64,000 nt of DNA from Penelope pileata (Eukaryota; Chordata; Aves; Galliformes; Cracidae): NCBI GenBank assembly GCA_013396635.1, contig WBMW01005106.1, positions 894,585 to 958,584 of the forward strand, written 5' to 3'. This document shows, piece after piece, positions 36,860-47,820 of this stretch (within the stretch, counting starts at the first letter, position 1; each line of letters begins with the position of its first letter). The notes beneath the pieces were generated by a model. The model made no database searches. It was not told the DNA's origin and worked only from the letters and a program-made list of their open reading frames with translations. The translations under genes were made by a program, and so were the position numbers.

Positions 36860-39800
36860 GTATGCCATGCCATTCCCTAAACAGACAATTTCTATTCCCT
36901 GTTGAGCATCTCAGAGGCAGACGTCCTTCTGCTCTTGCCATCTACTTGTGCTTTCATAGACTTACACAGGATCACAAACAGCCTTTTCCTTAGTTGCCCT
37001 CTCACTTTTATTTTAACATCACCAACACATTAGTGTGCCTTGTATGAGAGTTTAGAGGACTCGCTGGTCTGATAGGTCCTTTCTGACAGGGGAATTTTAT
37101 TCAGTTTAACAGTTGTTTCCTTTTGGCATCAGTGGGATGGAGAACAGAAATAGGATCTTGGCGTTAAGCAAGCTAAATAAGGTGAGCAGTGGTGAAAGTC
37201 ACATCCACCACAGCATGTTTGTTTATTTGTTTATTCTTTTCACATGTATATAATATGCCTATCAAACAACCTCATGACAGTTTTCTGATCTGGGATTTGT
37301 TATTGCATCTGCAAAGGGCTGGGAGCAGGCCAGAACAGCTGCTATAGACTAGAAACAATAATTTTCCCCAATGAAAATGTGACTCAATATTAATCAACAT
37401 ATAACATTAGCCACTTTTAATTAAGCAGTGAGTCTCCATTGTGGTAAGCTTTGATGTCAGGCTATTGAGTAAATTCCAATTCTGTGTATCAAGGTCAAAA
37501 ATTGTAGATCCGCTAGTCCGTAAATGAAAATATTTCTAGTAAAAAGCACTTGCAGTTTTGCAAGATTATATCTTCTTTTCCAAAACACATTATGCTTTAA
37601 CAAGGCCTGTTGTCATATGAGAGTAATATTCTGAAAAAATTACCTACTTAAAAATATTAAAATGTCTCAGCAGGCTTCTACCACAAGATAGTGGCTCCTC
37701 CAAAGCGTATGTGATATAATTCATTGTCTCTAATAAGATTCTGAGAAGTTATATTTTTACCACCTGCAAAAACAAATACATCAACTCTTAAAAATACCGT
37801 TCTTTGCCCTGTAAAACTGTAAGGGTTCTGGTAAATTGATATTCAGGGATGACTCTACACTAGTTCAGTTTCACTCTAAAAATATTTCAGAGCAATTTGT
37901 CTTACAATTTTATTAATTCTGATCATTCACCAATCTGAGCAACTAAGCAAGAGAATTCACTGCCCTCCGTGTACAAAGGACACAGGTCTCTATAGAGAGT
38001 TTTAAGAGCCCATTATATATTTCTGCAGTCTACCAATACTTCTTTATTAAAATGTTTCTTCAATAGTTCCCAAGAATAAAGAAAGAAATTACCCCAAGAC
38101 TTCTGCATCATATAAAGATCACCCGGAGAGTGATTTCTTGGATAGGTGCATATATCTCTGCTCAGTAAGATAAATACATACGTAAGAGAAAATAACCTTC
38201 CTGCTTTGTTTAGATTTTTATAAACTGGGACAGGTACTTGCAGGTTTTCACAAACAGTAAGTGCAATACAATACAATCCCAAAGGCAACAAACTGGGAAA
38301 TGAAAGGCAAACTTGACTCTAAAATCTCATTTCTTCTTCATGTTTTATGCCTGTAATACAGTTACAAGTGACATGACTAAGAACCATGAGACTTTATACA
38401 TTTTCAGCTTGTATGTTTTGTGCTTTTGACTGTGTTTAACTATCAGGCTGGTACAGGTTATGGTGAAAACTGCCTCTGGTTTTGAGGACAGAAATAAGGC
38501 AGGCTACTGTTTATTTTCTATTATAAGGTTTAGGTGGATCATGAATAAAGCTTTTGTCTAGATCTTTGTGTTCTGAGAAGACATGGTTTTCACTCTTATC
38601 CATTCTCTCTCTTCCTAAAAAGAACCTGTAGGAGCGCATTTCTTTCTCCTATGCAGTCCATCTACCCATCCAAACAACCTTGTACAGAGATCACTTCCTG
38701 GGCTTATTTCTGTAAACATGTTTCTCTTGCTGTTATAAGTCTCTGTTGACTTTCATATTTCCTTATCAAAACCACTCTATTTGTCTTTATGAGCATGTCA
38801 CTGTCTGCCCCCACTCTGCATGTCTTGTACCTTTTTTTGTGATTTACCTCCACATCTTTTCCTTAGATTTTCATTACATTTTCAATGAGGAACTTTCCTG
38901 GAATATCCTGGAACTTTTCTGAAACTGAGGAATATCTCCAAAGCTGATGAACTCTTTAGAAGGAGTTGCAAGACTATCTAATTTCGTCTTTAATGCTGTC
39001 CTATGTCCTACAGGATAGGTGGCTGCTGCCATAGCAATCATTACTTTTTTGACTTTTTTTTGTTTGTTTGTTCTTCTCCAATTTCTGTCATCTTGTGAAG
39101 TGGAAAGTTTGATGGAATAGAATCACTGTGTACTAGCATGAAGATGTAATCTGTGGCTGGAATATCTGCAGTCTCACCCTAACCCTAACTCTAACCCCAT
39201 AAAACTAGTTTTACAGATGAGTTCTGAAACTGAATTTTTTTTATGTACTGTAAACATGGGATACTGGAATAATATCAGGTTAGATGAAACTCATTCTTTC
39301 ATTAACCTGCATAGACCTACACAATAATGATGAGGAAAAATGGGTGAACCCACTAATGGTTCTGCGGGAATGATTTCAGCAGTCCAATCTTTGCTTGGCT
39401 GCTCTGTATCCTTCTGCTTTTTGGTAAGGAGGTCAGCCTTTATACTATATAATTATAACCCTACTGGTGTTCAGTGCATTGTTGCAGCTACATAAAGTTT
39501 CTTGCTGAAAGGACAAACTAAAGTTATGAAGGTTTTCCAGGCTCCCCAATTCTCTGCACAATTGTTGAGGAGCCCACCTGAATTTCTGAAACACTGTGCC
39601 CTGTCACTGTGTTGTTATGTTTATTTTTCATTTGTAGCTCAGCACTTTCAGGTAGTCGAGTTACTGCCTTAAAACTTTCTGAAAGAGACAACAGCTGTAC
39701 AAGCTAAAAAAGATTGTCAGGAGCAACAGACATGGTGGATCTGAAGCCCCTTTTCTTGGAAAAGGCTTCTGAAACTCTGTGGAAACAGCAATGGTTACCA

Positions 39801-42800
39801 TTAAATATTATCATTTTAATGAGCTACTAAAATGAGTTTGATCTTTGTGTTTTGGAATTTGCTAACTCCAATACATAGGACTGAAAGGATCTGCTGAGTG
39901 ATTTCAGGTCATTCCTTATGTCAGGCTGGTGTCTTCTCGCACATTTTGTGGTGCTGTGGTACTCTGTAGAAAAACAGAGGTAACAAAACAGAAAGTTTTG
40001 TTTCTTTCTAAGGAGTAGGAAGATTTGTGAAAGACATATGCCTCCACTTATATAATAAGTATTTTTTTTTTTGAGATATCCTGTACTTTTTTGACAGCAA
40101 ATGCTCCCAGGGCACCCAATTGTATCTCTGCTACGTCAGCAGAAAACTTGTAACTAGTGCTTTCAGTATGAGGGATGCTGAGTGTGCTGTTGCTTGAAAC
40201 AGCTGATTTTCTGCAGTTACATATGTGCTTAATGCTGTTTCTTAACTCAGTATCTCTTTATTTCTTAGTTGGCTTCCTTGCTTTTGTTCCCACCTAGGTA
40301 TTGTGCCTGACACACACGTATCTGTGCTCCCAATGAACAGTTCTGTTACTTTTGAGAATTAGAATTGCCATAGATTGCTCTTCATTCCCAGTTTATGGTG
40401 ACCCTTGCATGAGGACCAAAGCTCCTTGTATTGATGCTCTGTTCTGTGAGAGCCATCACAGAGAGGAGAGGACTGCTCTGGCACCCTTGCTCAACACTGA
40501 GCAGAGAGCAGGGCTGCAGCTTATTGTTCAAATTGCAGTGAATTTGGAAAGACAAGAGACTTCGTGCCCAGCTTAACAGTGTTTTGTTGCAGACCAGCCA
40601 AAAGGTGGTAAGGGCTTAAAATGTCTTTGTGAATTGTGATCAGATTGCTGGTAACAAATATGTGAAGGAAAGTTCGTAGTTTGTCAGATCCAGGAAAACA
40701 GGCAGTGTGATGCTTCCAAGCTGTGAAATGACATCACTGATTGCAGCTCTTTGTCTTAATAGTAGAAAATATGTTCTTACCAATAGTGTTGAAAAATGCA
40801 GCATTAGAACTGACTGTGGCTCATAGGGGCATCTCTTGTGAACACTTTTTTACTAAGTGTTACACAAACAGCTATCAAGAAAATGATTTTGCTTAATTTG
40901 AGCTTCAGTTACAAGCTAGTGAAATGCAAAGCTGACCTCATGCTAATAACATAATAGGTTGCAAAGAACAGGGTATATATATAAAGAATAACACACAGAG
41001 CTGCGTGCTGTTGACATTAACAAACAGCATTTTTCCAAGGCTTCTGAATACAACCAGGACTGGAATTGGAGCCCCTGCTAATGAGAACTGGGGTTGCAGA
41101 GGTACTGTTCTTGCTGTTATCTCTGTGCTCCCTCAGAAAGGCTTCAAACTGCTTCCCTGAATGATTCTTACAATTTTCCTCTCTCAAAAAAGGCCTTTTT
41201 ATTCCCTGAAATTTAACTAGTACATAAAGATGACTGAGGATATTTCAAGCAAATGTTCACCAATGCTGAAAATATTTTCAAACAAGCTTTTCATCCAGTA
41301 TCCCTGTAGCCCATACGTACACCTACACCTGAGTCAGTCAACTTGATGGTGCACACAGCCCAGCAAGGAAGAGCAAGACACATCTAGGCTGCCTAGACAT
41401 GTTTCAAATGCACGAAGTAGCAGACAGCTTTAGTGTAAAGTGTTGCAGAGTCAGATACAGTTCTTTTGAGACTGAATTTGTTGTGCCATCCAGGCTCCGC
41501 TTCCGACAGTGTCTTCTGGACCTTAGTGTCAGTGTGCTGTGACAAGGGCACTGTTTCTCAAGTAAAGAAAAATCAGTTTTAGCTGACAGCTGTGAACACC
41601 TCCTGGTCCCTGTAGGGACCCAAGGGAGACATGCGTGAATAACATGGACCATGTATGGGCCACATGGCAGGAGTGTTAAATGGACTCGAAGACTTCCTCC
41701 TTGCCACCCTTGGCGCTGCCTGCTGTATGAGGTACTTACTCCTTAACTCCTGATGCAGTTGCCAGTGATGTTTATTTAGTGCAGTTACAGCTGCCCTTAC
41801 ACATCTACACTTCTACAGCCGCAAGCTCACAGAAGGTGAAAACCCTGCATGGTCTATAGTTTTGTAGTAACCTTGGTCAGTGGCTAGCATTAATAATTCT
41901 TGGAGTCCTCATATGAAAGCACAGGTTTATGCCATCTCTCCACTAGGCAGTGACAAATCCTTAACCAGTATTTAACTCATGGCTATGGTCACAAAACAAA
42001 TTGTAAGGCACCTCCATGGAGCCCCAGCATTCTGCAAAGCATTTGGGGAATATTTGTTTTCCCTTTCACTTTACATTGTCGCCTGTTTATCATCATTTAT
42101 GGAGCACGATGACGTATTCTGCAGTTAAATGACCTGAGCCATTCCACTTAACCTACCTTTTAAGTCCTTTTCCTTTTTTATATATCTATTTGCAAAGCAT
42201 TTTGGAATGCTCTGTAGGAGAGATGCTGAATGAAGAGAAATGGCACCGTGTTTTGCCGAAGGTTTTGTTTAGCTGCAGTATTTTTGCATGTCAGCATGAG
42301 TATATATGATTGTGCAGCTCAGCAGAGCCATGAATTGGCAAGGCAGCCTGCCAGCATAAAGGCAGTCACTGCTTACTTCCCCTCCCTATGGCTCTGGCCA
42401 AAACAAATATCCTTTATACTAAGGTTTAGGATGCTTCCAGCAAAACTGTCTTGAGAAGGGAAGTCATTACAATATTCTCCAGGGTTTTGATTCTGTAGTT
42501 ATTTTTTTCCGCCTTGTCTTTAATACTGGCTTTATATCCTTGCATTAGTGTAAAATACCTTTAGCCTTCCTAAGTACCACTTTGTGACATATCAGTCCTG
42601 TTCTCAAAATGGGGCTGGTTTTATTACTGCTGTTGAGTAGATTGACTTAAATTCACCATTTCTTGCAAGAAAAGACACAAAACAGTTTCAGTTCATCTCA
42701 AGCTAAATGTGAGTAGTTTTCTCCTCTGTAATTTCCCTGGATGTGTGTGTAAACGGAAAGAGACTGTGTGGGCCAGTGGTGGAGACAGGAGGCTGGTTTC

Positions 42801-42975
42801 TATTCTTGCATCTCCTATGGACCTGCAATGCATCATGAGATAAATCAGAACTCAATCACATTATCTGAGTGATTCACTGTTTAAATAAATTCCCTTCAAG
42901 CTTATCATGCAGTACCCAGCCCTGCTGGGTGTTCCTCCTTTTTGAGGTTGTTCTATGATATATATCTTATACATA
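36860..42975. other. DLG2: DLG2 intron, middle part
   Basis: Between the solo LTR and mariner copy 2. Only the telomere-like repeat at 39178 and short T runs were noted. Confidence 0.6.
39178..39198 (+). repeat. Short interstitial telomere-like repeat
   Basis: CCCTAACCCTAACTCTAACC: three to four units of the vertebrate telomere repeat (TTAGGG on the other strand), one unit with a single change. Flanked by ordinary unique sequence. Confidence 0.85.
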
Positions 42976-43410
42976 TGTTGCTCTGAAGTTAATGCCTCCA
43001 GTTTATTTCCAGAGAAACTACAACAGAAACAAAGAGCTCAATAACCCTATTTGATAGCGCAAATTCTCAGCTACAAAACACTATTTTTCAACATAGTCAC
43101 CGCCATTAGCTATGCATTTTCACAAGCAATGAACAAGAGCCTGTCTGCCATGCTCATAAAAATCTGCATGGCAGTCTGGATTGTGTCTTGTCTTTCATAT
43201 CACTGTCACCACTGTTGAGATGAAATGCACCACCCACTGCCTCACTGTGCTGACATCCACTGTTTGGTTAATGAATGTCAACAGGTGCAATTTTTTCCGC
43301 ATGAAGGAATTTAATTACACACCTTTGCTTCATAAGCCATACCACCAACATTCACCTGTGACATTGTGGGCCAACATAATAAAACAGAAGATGTTACTTT
43401 CAGAGCATCC
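42976..43410 (-). mobile_element. Internally deleted mariner (Galluhop-like), copy 2
   Basis: A 435-bp copy of the same family as 11461-11980, same orientation. The left end reads gttgctctgaagttaatgcc after a TA; the right end is the diverged complement gatgttactttcagagcatcc. Shared internal blocks include gcaaattctcagctacaaaa and cactgcctcactgtgct. The transposase remnant is broken by small deletions. It retains the same two terminal portions as copy 1 and lacks the catalytic centre. Confidence 0.85.
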
Positions 43411-43852
43411 TTCATATATTTTTCTTACTCTAACGTAGTATGCATACTTTTTACAAGGAGAAATAGTATGATCTAGTTAAAAAGCCCTCCTCAAACCAAA
43501 AAGAGAGAAGCTGCCTGTTGTAGCAAAAATTTCATGCTGGAGCTTGTCCTAAAGAAGTGCGATAACACATATGCACACTCTTGTTTCTCCAGAGAACTAA
43601 CAGGAAAACATCCTCTGAAAGCAATTGTCATTGCTCTCCTGATTGAAGTAGAGTCTACCAGGGTTAGTACTCAATGAAGTGCTGCCCCCAAAGACCAGGG
43701 CAATCCACAAAAGCAGTTGCACTGGTTCTTCTCCATCAAAATCTCTAACTTTATATTCATAAATCCCCATTATCACTAATCTGAGGTTACCCTATGCCAG
43801 TGGTACAGAACAATGGCTGCCAAGCAGTTCCTCATCTTGCATTCTTTGCAAT

Positions 43853-44700
43853 CAAAGAATCACAGAATTGTAGGACTTGGAAGGTGCCTATGGATATCAT
43901 TGAGTTCAGCCCCCCTGCTAAAGTGGTTCCCTTCAGTAGGTTACACAGGAAAATATCCAGGTGGGTTTTGACTATCTCCAGAGAAGGAGCCTCCACAACC
44001 TCTCTGGGCAGCCTCTTCCAGTGCTCTGTCACCCTCACAGTAAAGAAGTTTTTCCTCTTGTTCATATGGAACTTTCATTTTATGTTCCAGTTTGTGCCTG
44101 TTGCCCTTTGTCCTGTCATTGGGCACCGCTGATGTGCCTGGCCCAATCCTCTTGACTCCCACTCTTTAGACTTCGATAAGCATTGATAAGATCCCCTCTC
44201 AGTCTTTTCTTATCCAGACTGAACAGACCCAGATCTCTCAGCCTTTCCTCATAAGGGAGATGTTCCAGGCCCCCATCATCTTTGTGGCTTTCCACTGGAC
44301 TCTTTCCAGCAGTTCCCTGTCTGCCTTGAGCTGAGGGGCCCAGAACTGGACACAGTACTCCAGCTGTGGCCTTACCAGGGCAGAGCAGAAGAGCAGGAGA
44401 ACCTCCCCTGACCTGCTGGCCATGCTGTTTTTAATGCAGTTCTCTGAGCTCTGCCAGTAGCTGATTCTCAAACCACTTCACTGTCAACTTGTCTATCCCA
44501 CACCTCCTAAGTTTACTCACAAAGATGTTATGGGAGACAATGTCAAAAGCCTTTCTGGAGTCAAGGTAGACAACATCCCCTGCTCTCTCCTCATCTACCC
44601 AGCTGGTCTTGACATCATAGAAGGCTATCAGATTGGTCAAGCATGTTTTTCTCTTGGTGAATCCTTGTTGACTACTGTTGATAACCTTCTTTTCTTCCAC
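43853..44700 (-). mobile_element. Antisense CR1 LINE with internal deletion in reverse transcriptase
   Basis: The 3' end (caaagaatcacagaattg) is at the left; the element continues into ORF2 at the right. On the minus strand the RT segment reads FTKRKTCLTNLIAFYDVK, VVYLDSRKAFDIVSHNI, KLRRCGIDKLTVKW. Then, around 44430-44460, it jumps to the C-terminal region MASRSGEVLLLF, SALVRPQLEYCVQFWAPQ. The RT middle, including the expected F/YADD catalytic motif, is missing, so the copy is dead. Confidence 0.9.
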
Positions 44701-45037
44701 TTGTTATTAATTAATACAGTCTCTCTCATTATGGTTGCTACAGGGAACCAGCTAGAAATGCAACATCAGCAGTTAGATAATTGCAATTTAATTGAAATGG
44801 ATCCATTTGCAGAGCTGGAAAAGGTGAATGGGCAATTGCAGGCTTTGCTATGCTGCACAGCTAACTGGAGGTGGGGAGGAGAAAAGCCACCCTAAACCTC
44901 TCTGTTCATCCTGTCATTATAGCATTTGGTTGCTTGATTTGTAGAAAGATCTGAGCCCAAGGGTATAGGAATCAGTTCTGCTCCTGATTAAAAGCAAAGC
45001 CTAGCTCACTGCATACTGCACCAGTGGGTATGAAATG

Positions 45038-45135
45038 TAGAATCAGAATGATAGAATGTCCCGAGTTGGAAGGAACCCATAAGGATGATTGAGTCCAACT
45101 CTTGGCTCCACACAGGACCACTCAAAACTCAGACC
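45038..45135 (-). mobile_element. Antisense CR1 3' fragment
   Basis: The plus strand reads gaatcagaatgatagaatg, ccgagttggaaggaaccc, aaggatgattgagtccaactc, then tggctccacacaggaccac, the reverse complement of a CR1 tail. It lies about 340 bp beyond the larger antisense CR1, so it is probably a separate insertion. Confidence 0.8.
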
Positions 45136-46839
45136 GTAGAAGATGCTCTATAGTATCTTCCTGGCCTGGAGAGCACTGCAGGAGTACTGCAGTAGTCCTA
45201 ATGTACTTTGTGTCCCTGCAGCTATGTTCACTGCTACTGCTGCCCAAAATCTATAGGCTATGCATCTTTCTGAAGAGTCTAGCCCTAATTTAATTCACTT
45301 CTGGTTTTCAGCAGAAAATGCACAGGTTTGGGGTGTTGGGACCACTGAAGCAACAAGATCACTGTATGAGCAGAATGGCTGTGCATATCTTTTGTACTTC
45401 AGGCAAACCCAGCACCAAGCACTTGCCGTACTGTGAAATTCCCATACTGCACAGTGAACATCTTTGTAGGGAAAGTATATTGGTCTTAAGAAGATCTAAA
45501 TATGAAAAAGACAATTAAAAAAATTATTGTATTATCATAGCAACCAAAGTAGTTGTTTGGGTTTTTTTTGGTTGTTAAAAAAAAAAACACAAAAGCTGCA
45601 CTGATGCAATACAAAATGACACAAGAGAGTAAATGTATCAAGTTGTTATGGCAACTGAAATATGTAGGTTGGAATTTATATATCCAGAACTTTACTTTTA
45701 TGTAAGTAAAATAAACATTATCCTTGCTAATTAAAATCATGCAAATATTATTTAATTTAAACTCATTAGTCATGTTTTCCCTTACAATTAATGACTTACT
45801 TTCTGTTTTCTGTTTGCAAGTTTTTGCATTTGCTTCCAGCTGTGGTCTGCTTGAATTTTCAGTGCAAGATTGTGATTTTGCTAATACATGCTTAAATGCA
45901 GAGAAACTCCACTGAAGCTAATGAATAAAATGTATGCAGATGGGCACAACTGGAATCAAACCATGTGCTTTAACGTGTTATTCTTACTGCAGCTGACCTT
46001 ATTGCTCAAAGGGGCTTTTGGCAGGTGTCGTCACTCCACACTTGAAGGGATATCCCTGCAGCCACAGCTCTATCTTTCCCCTCAGCTTGACACAGTGCAC
46101 ATGAAGCTCGCTCCAGAGCCCATTTCTGAATACAACCTGCCCTCTTCAGCTGTAAATTTAGCTTCCAAGACATTGGAACGATAGGCAATTCTAAATTAGC
46201 ATTCATTAATTATGTTCAACCTTTTAATTTTACTAGCCCTTTTCTTCTAGCCTTCAGGAGAATTCAGTAATAGCTTCTGTTTTATTTGAAAGAAATAGAT
46301 CCCAAATTACTCTTCATGTTTCATCTTCTTTATGCCCAGCAAATCACAGAGCAATGGCTGAAGTGTAAGGAATGGGAAGAGTGAGAGTCAGGATCTGTGG
46401 TTGGAGGAGCCTGAATTTGCCCTGCAGCGTTTGGTAATGTGGCTGCAGAGAATGCTTTGGAAAACAGTCTGTCAGAGTAAGAACTAAGCCATACATAAAC
46501 TAATTGTCTCCATTCCTTATGTGGATTGGTGCCTGGCATGGAGCTACAGCAAGGAATGCTCTTTGCCTGAAAGTTGTAAGAGATTTGTCCAGTCTCATGC
46601 TTTGAGTATCATTCCCTTACAACTGGACTGTGCATCACTAACTCTTCGTCCTTGCAGCAAGGCTTTTTGAAATGCTCTGCTTGCCCAGTTTTCCCCTTTG
46701 CCACGCTCAGCAGGTCAGCAGATAATTCCAACACCCTGTGTTTGGTGTGCCAGGTCTCAGCGGGGTGGAGACCATACCTGAATGACAGCCCTTGTGTTTG
46801 CAAGGACTGTGGTGGCCGTGGAGTGCCATGGTCAATCCC
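45136..46839. other. DLG2: DLG2 intron between CR1 copies
   Basis: AT-rich, with T- and A-runs near 45560-45590. No gene or named repeat. Confidence 0.55.
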
Positions 46840-47820
46840 CATTGCACGAACTTGACAGCAAGTTGAATCTAAGTCAGGAGTGTGCCCTGGAGCCAAAAGG
46901 GCCAACTGTTTCTGGGGTGCATCAGGCCCAACACTGCCGGGTGAGGAAAGGGATTGTCCCCTCTGCTCTGTGCTATGTGACCACACCTCCAGCACTGGGT
47001 GCAGGTTTGGGCACTGTTAAAGACTGTTGGAGAATCAGACAGGCACCTCAGGTTCTTGCTTTATTCAAATTATTAACAGCATATATGCCGGGCTATTACC
47101 CCACAGGTAGAGACCCAAGCTCACCTTTTCCACACATATATATACCATTTCAACCGTTATCTCATCACTGTCTCATAACAGATGACTTCAGTCTCTCATG
47201 CACCTCCTTTCTCCTCTTTGATCATTCCCAGGGACCATCTCTTCAGGGTCTCTCTTTGATCAGTCATCTGCCTTGCTTCGTTTTGTTTCGTGGTAGTCTG
47301 TCTTCTCAATATCCTGTTCATTCTCCATTCTCCAGATTCTTCAAAAGTTACCTATTTACTACCTTTTCTTCCATTCTGATCAGAGAGCTGGAGCACCTCT
47401 CCAGTGAAGACAGGCTGAGGAAGAAGGGCTTGTTCAGCCTGGAGAGGAGAAGGCTCTGAGGAGAGCTCATTGTGGCCTTCCAGTACGTGAGGGGAGTCTA
47501 TAAACTGGAGGGGGATCGACTTTTTACATGGTCTAATAGTGATAGTACAAGGGGGAATAGTTTTAAACTGAAAGAGGGCAGATTTAGATTAGATATTAGC
47601 AGGAAACTCTTTACTCAGAAGGCAATGAGGCACTGGAACAGATTGTCCAGAGAAGCTGTGGATGTCCCATCCCTGGTAGGCATTCAGGGCCAGGCTGGAT
47701 GGGTACCTGGGCAGTTTGCACTGGAGGTGGCAACCCTGCCCGTGGCAGAGTGTTGGAACTAGATTTTAAGGTATGTAAGGTCCCTCGCAAGACAAGCTAC
47801 TCTATGATTCTATGATTCTA
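46840..47820 (+). mobile_element. CR1 LINE interrupted by unrelated sequence
   Basis: Left part 46840-47015: ggagccaaaagggccaactg, gggattgtcccctctgctctg, ccagcactgggtgcagg, tttgggcac. Right part from about 47376: agagctggagcacctctcc, ttcagcctggagaggagaagg, aggcactggaacagattgtcc, ending in the ATTCTATG-type tail at 47820. Between them about 360 bp do not belong to CR1. The 225-codon frame crossing this region is a chimera of CR1 and insert, not a gene. Confidence 0.85.
47016..47375 (-). mobile_element. Unassigned insert inside CR1, possible LTR fragment
   Basis: AT-rich sequence breaking the CR1 copy at 46840-47820. On the minus strand it has an AATAAA (plus-strand TTTATT at 47060-47065) about 45 bases before an end reading ctccaacagtctttaaca, resembling the R-U5 end of an LTR. 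No clear target duplication is visible, and about 80 bp of CR1 sequence seems missing at the junction. Family unknown. Confidence 0.35.

Noticed and set aside
36303..36905. Overlapping open frames of 114-159 codons on both strands
   Set aside because: They lie inside the GC-rich solo LTR, where stop codons are rare. Several frames are open at once and none shows a domain.
44744..44823. Exon-like block with acceptor (ggttgctacag) and donor-like gtgaat, encoding NQLEMQHQQLDNCNLIEMD
   Set aside because: Its length (80 nt) and phase do not fit between the two DLG2 exons, which already join in phase 0. The donor is weak and no family is recognised.
46782..47459. Longest open frame in the window, 225 codons on the plus strand
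   Set aside because: It runs from CR1 sequence through the unrelated insert and back into CR1; composition follows the repeats and no single protein family is visible.
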